The notes under the pieces are model-generated. The model had not been told where the DNA came from and searched no databases. It was given only the letters and a program-made list of their open reading frames with translations. 11,567 nucleotides of DNA, from positions 1-11,567 of the forward strand of contig PEZR01000132.1 in NCBI GenBank assembly GCA_002773975.1, read 5' to 3'. Shown piece by piece: positions 6,987 through 11,567 of the stretch. The position numbers and the translations under genes are program-made. The stretch's first letter is position 1. Each line of letters starts with the position of its first letter. Origin of the DNA: Bdellovibrio sp. CG10_big_fil_rev_8_21_14_0_10_47_8 (GTDB taxonomy: Bacteria; Bdellovibrionota; Bdellovibrionia; Bdellovibrionales; Bdellovibrionaceae).

Positions 6987-7679
6987 CTAGGCGATTTTGC
7001 GGATCCGCTCTAGTTTCTCTTTCATCTCGTGATTTTCAGTTTGTAGCTTGTTGTTTTCTTGGGACAAGACGACCAACTTTCTTCGTAACATGCTCATCTC
7101 TTCAAGCAAAGCAGGTGGAACTCCTCCGCCACCATGGGCGGGGGCTGAGCCGGGATCAGTTGAAACATTGTCCGCCGTCTTGGTCAGGGGAAGGATTGAA
7201 ACCCCTTGCCCCAGTTTTTCCTCGATATCATCGGGGATCACCATTTCAGGGTCAAATTTTTCAAATTTCAAAGTGCCTTCGGCCTCCATTTTACGGATCT
7301 CTTCGAATAGTTTGGTAGCGCCAGAGGTCGTTTCCCCCGGGGTTGGAGTTTTGTCCTTGAGAATTTCTTCGACCCGTCGCCGTTCGGTGTAACCAAGAAG
7401 CGCCAGGAAGGCCTCAGATTTGTCTTTGGGCAGTCCGCCAATCAACATGGCTAGCTGTAGCGCCGGGACCCGGGGAAAAATTTCCGCGAGATAGGTAGGG
7501 TTCCACGAGAGAATTTTTTCCACTGTTAGGACTCTCTTTCGAACCTCGGCCTCCCAGGTGGGATTTTCGTCACTGATCATTTTGAGGAATTTTTCTTGTT
7601 TGTCTTTGCCCGTTGTTTCAATCAAATTGAGGAGCTGAACAAAGCCCCCTGGTTTGCGATACCGATCGATCATGCTCAT
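6987..7679 (-). CDS. FliG C-terminal-domain-like protein with coiled-coil tail
   Basis: The 230-residue protein resembles the C-terminal domain of the flagellar rotor protein FliG. GGFVQLLNLIE (11-21) matches the GG-linker and ALN segment. DENPTWEAEVRKRVLTVEKIL (37-57, in part) matches the region ending in the MFVFED motif, but with VLTVEK in place of MFVFED. The 'LAMLIGG' stretch (76-82) and a charged helix (85-110) follow as in the torque-bearing part, and EEIRKMEAEGTLKF (126-139) matches the closing helix. The FliG N and middle domains with EHPQ are absent. A Gly/Pro-rich linker (about 171-190) leads to a Leu-heptad coiled coil (190-228). It is cytoplasmic. GAGGAG seven bases before ATG 7679 makes the start clear. 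It could be a motor or motility accessory, or a FliG-derived scaffold; family membership rests on pattern reading only. Confidence 0.7.
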   Translation of the reverse strand: MSMIDRYRKPGGFVQLLNLIETTGKDKQEKFLKMISDENPTWEAEVRKRVLTVEKILSWNPTYLAEIFPRVPALQLAMLIGGLPKDKSEAFLALLGYTERRRVEEILKDKTPTPGETTSGATKLFEEIRKMEAEGTLKFEKFDPEMVIPDDIEEKLGQGVSILPLTKTADNVSTDPGSAPAHGGGGVPPALLEEMSMLRRKLVVLSQENNKLQTENHEMKEKLERIRKIA

Positions 7680-7773
7680 AGTGATGCTCCTCAGGTTCGA
7701 TGGAATCCTATCGACAGATTTTGTTTGGTGCTGAAGAAGTTGGGAAAAATTTACTCGGATCTCGGAATGAGAT

Positions 7774-7793
7774 GTTTCAATAAATTTTGAAAC
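7774..7793 (-). terminator. AT-rich hairpin directly after the lipoprotein stop
   Basis: GTTTCAA (7774-7780) and TTGAAAC (7787-7793) form a perfect seven-base stem with a six-base loop, starting at the base after the TAG of the lipoprotein gene. It lacks a clear T-run on the minus strand, so it is a weak terminator at best. It lies about 95 bp upstream of the FliG-like start. Confidence 0.35.
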
Positions 7794-8054
7794 CTAAAAG
7801 GGATCTGCGCAGTCATATTCGGATTGGTTGGGATAAGGGTTGCGGCTAACTAAAGCACAATGTTTGTAATAAAACTCCCAGGCGCGATAGGGCCGTTCCG
7901 GCATCCCTCGATGATCCATCATAAAGCCGTCCGCGGCATAAGCAGCAGCGTGGGGATGCGCACGGTCTGCAATGGCTTCCATTCGCTCTCGAGGAGAGGG
8001 CGATGAACAGGAAAGCAGGCAAAATAGTGGGGCTAAAAGAAGGCACTTCATCAT
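7794..8054 (-). CDS. Small cysteine-containing lipoprotein
   Basis: From ATG 8054 the protein is 86 residues; a second ATG at 8051 is equally possible. MMKCLLLAPLFCLLSC is a type II signal peptide with lipobox LLSC, so the mature protein starts at Cys16 and is lipid-anchored. The 71-residue mature part has an Ala/His-rich stretch (AHPHAAAYAADG), then an aromatic block YRAWEFYYKHC and a final YDCADPF. The two Cys residues in the second half could form a disulfide in the periplasm. The serine and proline residues straight after the Cys do not suggest an inner-membrane retention Asp. No family is recognised and no clear ribosome site is seen. The gene is divergent from lpxC and upstream of the FliG-like gene on the same strand. 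Confidence 0.65.
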   Translation of the reverse strand: MMKCLLLAPLFCLLSCSSPSPRERMEAIADRAHPHAAAYAADGFMMDHRGMPERPYRAWEFYYKHCALVSRNPYPNQSEYDCADPF

Positions 8055-8183
8055 ATTCAAGATCGGCATATTTAAAGCTGTGATCAACTGGACGTTGGAC
8101 TTACTCCGAGTGAAAAATGCGACTTTCCGGCCACAGTTGAAAAAATGTGAAGAAATCACCGAGGCAATCTTTGGGAAAACTAT

Positions 8184-8212
8184 TTGTCCACAAGGCTCCT
8201 ATCAAGTAACAT
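8184..8212 (+). promoter_or_regulatory. Candidate lpxC promoter
   Basis: TTGTCC (8184-8189) and TAACAT (8207-8212) are spaced by exactly 17 bases and match the sigma-70 consensus at four of six positions each. The -10 ends nine bases before ATG 8222, so the message would be almost leaderless, in line with the absence of a good ribosome site. Confidence 0.4.
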
Positions 8213-8221
8213 AAGAGTTGA

Positions 8222-9127
8222 ATGTTCTTACAGAAAACGATTCGTCGTCGAGCAGTAGTAGAAGGTGTCGGGGTCCATTCAGGTCAAGCCTGTTCGTTGA
8301 CCTTTGTGCCAGCCCCGCCCAATGCTGGAATTCATTTTGTGCGCACGGATCTACCGGGAAAGCCGTCATTGCGTGTTCATGCTGAAAATGTTTCCGCCAC
8401 GGGATATGCAACCACTTTAGGGGGCACCGTTTTTTCTGTCGCCACGGTGGAGCATTGTATGTCGGCTTTGTCGGCTCTCCGAATTGACAATCTCTTTATT
8501 GAATTGGATGGACCGGAAATTCCAATCTGTGATGGCAGCGCTCAGAATTTTTTAGAGGCCTTGCACGGTGTTGGCATGGTCGAGCAAGATCAGCCACGCA
8601 AGTACTGTTATATCACGCAGCCGGTCTATTTTTCAGAGGGCGAAAAGCAGGCTTATGTTGTTCCCTATCATGGTCTGCGCCTGACGGTAACGATTGATTT
8701 CCCGCATCCGTCGATCGGCAAACAGAAGCTTGATTTGGATATCAACGATCAATCTTTCACTCGTGAGATCGCCGCGGCGAGGACCTTTGGATTTTTGAAA
8801 GATGTTGAAGCTCTCCAGGCCCGGGGACTCGCCTTGGGTGGGAGTCTTCAAAACGCGATTGGTCTGGATGAAAATAGCATCCTCAATCCCGAAGGACTCC
8901 GTTTCCCCGACGAGTTTGTGCGGCACAAGGCTCTGGATGCTCTGGGTGACCTCGTGACGCTCGGGATGCCTTTGATGGGGCATGTGGTGCTGTACAAATC
9001 GGGCCACGATGTGATGAACAAAATGATTCGCAAGCTGATTGAATCCAAGGATTCTTATCGGCACATTGAGCTGGGTGCAGACCTTAGCGAAGAGGCCCGA
9101 GTTCGTTCTTCTTCTTGGAGTCAGTAG
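8222..9127 (+). CDS. lpxC: UDP-3-O-acyl-N-acetylglucosamine deacetylase LpxC
   Basis: LpxC is the zinc deacetylase of the committed step of lipid A synthesis, acting in the cytosol on UDP-3-O-(3-hydroxyacyl)-GlcNAc. The 301 residues match the family length. The opening QKTIRRRAVVEGVGVHSG and FVPAPPNAGIHFVRTD are typical. The zinc ligands are H78 in TVEHCMSAL, and H235 and D239 in HKALDALGDL. The catalytic histidine H262 lies in KSGHDVMNK. EIPICDGSA (99-107) and ARTFGFLKDVE (186-196) are also conserved. ATG 8222 is the only sensible start and has only a weak AGAG upstream. Its presence shows an LPS-bearing outer membrane. It is divergent from the lipoprotein gene and 87 bp upstream of ald. Confidence 0.97.
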   Translation: MFLQKTIRRRAVVEGVGVHSGQACSLTFVPAPPNAGIHFVRTDLPGKPSLRVHAENVSATGYATTLGGTVFSVATVEHCMSALSALRIDNLFIELDGPEIPICDGSAQNFLEALHGVGMVEQDQPRKYCYITQPVYFSEGEKQAYVVPYHGLRLTVTIDFPHPSIGKQKLDLDINDQSFTREIAAARTFGFLKDVEALQARGLALGGSLQNAIGLDENSILNPEGLRFPDEFVRHKALDALGDLVTLGMPLMGHVVLYKSGHDVMNKMIRKLIESKDSYRHIELGADLSEEARVRSSSWSQ

Positions 9128-9214
9128 TCTCTCGGTTATCGGCAAAATAATGCACCGCACATCCCTTTTCCTTTTTGTTTCTTCTGGCATGATCAGCCCT
9201 TCAAGGAGTCACAT

Positions 9215-10321
9215 ATGATTATCGGAATTCCGAAAGAAATTAAAATCAGCGAAAACCGCGTCGGCATGACAGAAGCTGGCGCTCATCAACTGACCAAAGA
9301 AGGTCATACCGTTTATGTTGAAAAGGACGCTGGAATTGGATCTGGCATTTCCAATCAGCAGTACGAAAAAGTGGGCGCAAAAATTCTGGATACTAAGGCG
9401 GAAGTTTACGCCAAAGCAGATATGATCGTGAAAGTAAAAGAACCACTTCCCGATGAATATGAGTTAATGAGAGAGAATCAAATTCTCTATACCTATTTGC
9501 ATCTGGCGGCGGAGGCCAAGTTAACAAAGGTTCTGTGCGAGAGAAAAGTCAAAGCGATTGCCTATGAAACCATTCAAAAAGAAGACGGCAGTTTGCCGCT
9601 GTTGACGCCGATGAGTGAGGTCGCCGGAAGAATGGCAACTCAGATTGGTGCATTTTATTTACAAAAAGATCACGGTGGAAAAGGAATTCTCTTGGGGGGC
9701 GTGACGGGCGTTAAGCCTGCGAAAGTAACCATTATCGGTGGTGGGGTTGTTGGGACCAATGCGGGAAAAATGGCTCTGGGATTGGGAGCTGACGTCACCA
9801 TTCTGGATGTGAACTTGTCTCGTTTGGAATATTTGGACGATGTTTTCCAGGGACGAATCACCACTCTTTATTCCAATTTGCAAAATATTGAACAGTCAAC
9901 AATCGAGAGTGATCTCTTGATCGGTGGTGTTTTGATCACAGGCCATAAAGCTCCCACTTTGGTGAGTAAAAAAATGGTCAGTGCCATGAAGGCGGGTTCT
10001 GTGGTCGTCGACGTCGCGGTTGATCAAGGTGGCTGTATCGAAACGTGCAAGCCCACATCGCATCAGCACCCAACTTACGAAGTGGACGGAGTGATCCATT
10101 ACTGTGTGCCTAATATGCCCGGTGTGGTATCTCGAACTTCGACCTATGCCTTGACCAACACGACTTTGAAATATGCTTCGATGTTGGCGGCGATGGGTGT
10201 GGAAGATGCGATCGCCAAAGACAAAGCTTTGTTCAAAGGTTTGAATGTTTATAATGGTTATGTTTGTTATGAGCCAGTGGCTCGTGACCTGGGTATGGAA
10301 TACCGACCTTATCAGCAATAG
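9215..10321 (+). CDS. ald: Alanine dehydrogenase
   Basis: Ald reversibly turns L-alanine, NAD+ and water into pyruvate, ammonium and NADH, linking amino-acid use to central metabolism. The 368 residues begin MIIGIPKEIKISENRVGMTE, the classic Ald/transhydrogenase opening. Catalytic residues fall at the positions known from the mycobacterial enzyme: K75 in VKVKEPLP, H96 in YTYLHLAA and D270 in VDVAVDQGG. The Rossmann motif IGGGVVGTNAGK (174-185) with D198 binds NAD, so this is the stand-alone dehydrogenase rather than a transhydrogenase subunit. AAGGAG seven bases before ATG 9215 is a strong ribosome site. The gene is likely a single transcription unit closed by the terminator downstream, and its stop lies only three bases from the stop of the convergent comEC piece. 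Confidence 0.97.
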   Translation: MIIGIPKEIKISENRVGMTEAGAHQLTKEGHTVYVEKDAGIGSGISNQQYEKVGAKILDTKAEVYAKADMIVKVKEPLPDEYELMRENQILYTYLHLAAEAKLTKVLCERKVKAIAYETIQKEDGSLPLLTPMSEVAGRMATQIGAFYLQKDHGGKGILLGGVTGVKPAKVTIIGGGVVGTNAGKMALGLGADVTILDVNLSRLEYLDDVFQGRITTLYSNLQNIEQSTIESDLLIGGVLITGHKAPTLVSKKMVSAMKAGSVVVDVAVDQGGCIETCKPTSHQHPTYEVDGVIHYCVPNMPGVVSRTSTYALTNTTLKYASMLAAMGVEDAIAKDKALFKGLNVYNGYVCYEPVARDLGMEYRPYQQ

Positions 10322-10324
10322 CTT

Positions 10325-11134
10325 TTATCTCGAAATTCGTTTTTGAAATCGAAGGTGCCCCCAGTCTTGAGTGCGAAGAAGGGGCACCTTTTCTTTTTTC
10401 AGCAGAGCCACGATCTGTGGGTGAGGATGCCCGTATCTTTGTTTCCGAGCGCTGGCAACGGCCCAACGCAATCCTGGAAGGTACTCCAGCAAGCGCTTTC
10501 CAGTGCTGGTGCGACTCCCATGGTGACCCAAAATCAGTCCTCGGGTATCCGTAGGGCTAAGCTTGAGCCACTTTTTTTCTTGGCGAACAGGGGAGTCCCC
10601 CGGGATGAGAGCTTGAAAGTCTTTGCTCACGACGACCTGACTCCAATCATTGGGGGAAGATAGAAAGCCAAAAGAACCCTGAGGACGATAAATGACCTGA
10701 ACAAAGGCCAGCAGTTGGTTGCGCTCAGCCACCGTGCACAGGGGAATTGCCTGCAGGGCCTGCTGTTTGCGCGCATTTGCCGGCCCTTGGGGTAGCGAGA
10801 ACAAACAAAGCTTTGGCAGCTGGGCCGCAAGGTCAGGGGCCCAGCCAATATGGTCCCAATCCCAATGGGAAAGTAAGAGATAGTTTTGTTTTCCAGAGCA
10901 TTTTCGCAAAATCTCTTGTCGAGGGTTTCGCTCTCCACCGGCATCATAGTGAATGCAAACTGTGGCTTTCACTTCTGTGACCCACTGACCTTGGCCGACA
11001 TTCCAGACGATGAGCTCGTCAAAACTCGAATCGGAGCGCAATGGCGCGCTCGTGCCGACACAACAAATTGAGATCAAAAGAATCAGAAAATTTTTAGGTC
11101 TTTGATGTTTTGAAACGTTGAATCTTGAGAGCAT
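10325..11134 (-). CDS. Separate ComEC metallo-beta-lactamase domain protein
   Basis: The 269-residue protein matches the C-terminal nuclease-like domain of the DNA uptake channel ComEC. LLLSHWDWDHIGW (86-98) is the HxDxDH metal motif. LIPGD (176-180), LGHHGSRTSTGK (202-213), RYGHPHPQ (233-240) and LLRTQDWGHLRF (252-263) follow in the ComEC order. The first motif reads WNVGQGQ (44-50) instead of the usual DVGQGD. The N-terminus is basic, then hydrophobic at NFLILLISICCVGTSA (15-30), which would send the domain into the periplasm as a signal anchor or cleaved signal. GGAGG five bases before ATG 11134 selects this start over codons at 11152 and 11146. It overlaps the end of the membrane piece upstream by 41 bp in another frame. 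A frameshift in a once single gene cannot be ruled out. Confidence 0.88.
   Translation of the reverse strand: MLSRFNVSKHQRPKNFLILLISICCVGTSAPLRSDSSFDELIVWNVGQGQWVTEVKATVCIHYDAGGERNPRQEILRKCSGKQNYLLLSHWDWDHIGWAPDLAAQLPKLCLFSLPQGPANARKQQALQAIPLCTVAERNQLLAFVQVIYRPQGSFGFLSSPNDWSQVVVSKDFQALIPGDSPVRQEKKWLKLSPTDTRGLILGHHGSRTSTGKRLLEYLPGLRWAVASARKQRYGHPHPQIVALLKKEKVPLLRTQDWGHLRFQKRISR
10352..10399 (+). terminator. Strong intrinsic terminator of ald, inside convergent comEC coding sequence
   Basis: AAGGTGCCCC (10352-10361) pairs perfectly with GGGGCACCTT (10381-10390) across a 19-base loop. TTTTCTTTTTT runs from 10389 to 10399. It lies 30 bases after the ald stop and fits a Rho-independent terminator on the plus strand only. 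The same DNA encodes about residues 247-262 of the minus-strand gene. Confidence 0.85.
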
Positions 11135-11567
11135 AAAATCCTCCATGAACAAGTAAGATAAACAGCCACAGACAGGGCCATTGTACCTGCGATAGATCTC
11201 GGGGAAATACCGGCGGACTGTAGCGGAAAAATGCGTTGAGATTGGAGGACATGATTTTCAAGATAAGAACCAGCGCCGACCAGAGAGAATCGCAAAATCC
11301 CGGGAAAAATATTTGTAACAAACTCAACGGCGCTAGGAGCAGCGATAAGGGCGGGGTAAGGAGAGCATTGACGATAAAGCTGGTGATGGAGAAACTCCAA
11401 AAAAAAACACCGATGAGAACTTGAATTAAAAATGTACTTAGCCACCAATTGTTGATCTGCTGGATTTTTCTTTCTCGCCAGGTAGGTCGGTGTCTCAGTG
11501 CTGAAAGACACAGAGGCGGGGCTAAAAACCCCAGGCAGGTCAGCCAAGAAAGATAAAATGAGATGCT
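11094..11567 (-). CDS. comEC: ComEC membrane channel (Competence domain), C-terminal part only
   Basis: This frame is open from the right edge to TAA at 11094, giving 157 residues that are the end of a longer protein. Hydrophobic helices are seen near the edge (SISFYLSWLTCLGFLAPPL), then at FLIQVLIGVFFWSFSITSF, NALLTPPLSLLLAPLSLLQIFF and a final WPCLWLFILLVHGGFYAL, followed by the basic tail KIQRFKTSKT. The S-x-L-S-like start, the N-ALL-TPP-SLLLAPLSLL block and the helix order match the Competence domain of ComEC, the inner-membrane pore for single-stranded DNA uptake. The usual metallo-beta-lactamase tail is not fused. It is encoded by the overlapping gene that starts at 11134. The start of the gene lies outside the window. 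Confidence 0.8.
   Translation of the reverse strand, partial: SISFYLSWLTCLGFLAPPLCLSALRHRPTWRERKIQQINNWWLSTFLIQVLIGVFFWSFSITSFIVNALLTPPLSLLLAPLSLLQIFFPGFCDSLWSALVLILKIMSSNLNAFFRYSPPVFPRDLSQVQWPCLWLFILLVHGGFYALKIQRFKTSKT

Noticed and set aside
8055..8159. Longer N-terminus of the lipoprotein from GTG 8159
   Set aside because: It would bury the signal peptide and lipobox behind about 35 residues.
8633..9190. 185-residue minus-strand frame
   Set aside because: It is antisense to lpxC with all its catalytic residues; composition is unlike a protein.
9896..10318. 140-residue minus-strand frame rich in His and Arg
   Set aside because: It is antisense to the conserved half of ald and is a codon shadow.
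11083..11547. A 154-residue minus-strand frame at the right end
   Set aside because: The other minus frame over the same DNA (ending at 11094) gives clear membrane helices matching the ComEC channel. This one has mixed composition and no family pattern.
1..11567. Search by eye for mobile elements, CRISPR arrays, tRNA or a defence cluster
   Set aside because: No transposase, integrase, spaced direct repeats, tRNA cloverleaf or defence-gene motifs were seen. Gene content is housekeeping and composition looks even.

Overview
The window looks like chromosomal housekeeping DNA from a Gram-negative, probably Bdellovibrio-like bacterium (Bdellovibrionota). LpxC (lipid A synthesis), several signal peptides, a lipoprotein and an EF-P with an E. 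coli-type loop fix the Gram-negative part. The Bdellovibrio assignment is an inference from overall protein flavour: an orphan FliG_C-like protein, short lipoproteins, TPR proteins and alanine dehydrogenase. It could be another deltaproteobacterial-type lineage. Base composition looks even and mid-range by eye. There is no integrase, IS, tRNA, rRNA or CRISPR.

Layout. Positions 1-2038 are all minus strand: the 5' part of an unrecognised helical protein (1-484), elongation factor P (563-1126) and a cytoplasmic TPR protein (1211-2038). A 44-bp divergent gap with a palindrome leads into the plus-strand ruvC-ruvA-ruvB operon (2083-4326), a complete Holliday-junction resolvasome. A secreted Ala/Lys/Gln-rich coiled-coil protein (4471-5100) meets a family 2 glycosyltransferase (5105-5986, minus) tail to tail with 4 bp between them. 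Also on the minus strand are an exported endonuclease/exonuclease/phosphatase-fold protein (6101-6907), an orphan FliG_C-like coiled-coil protein (6987-7679) and a small Cys-rich lipoprotein (7794-8054). Divergent from these, on the plus strand, are lpxC (8222-9127) and alanine dehydrogenase (9215-10321). The right edge is minus strand and holds ComEC in two pieces: a separate metallo-beta-lactamase domain with its own N-terminal membrane segment (10325-11134) and, upstream and overlapping by 41 bp, the end of the ComEC membrane channel (11094 to beyond 11567).

How the genes relate. RuvABC is the only clear multi-gene machine. RuvA and RuvB drive branch migration and RuvC cuts. EF-P supports translation of polyproline stretches, LpxC commits to lipid A, and Ald turns alanine into pyruvate and ammonium. 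The two ComEC pieces together would form the inner-membrane DNA channel and its periplasmic nuclease domain.

The most interesting points are the ComEC split, whose break preserves topology, and its divergent first metallo-beta-lactamase motif. Next come the strong ald terminator embedded in the convergent comEC coding sequence, the FliG_C-like protein lacking the rest of FliG, and the palindrome between the TPR gene and ruvC. I saw no convincing new defence or mobile system here.
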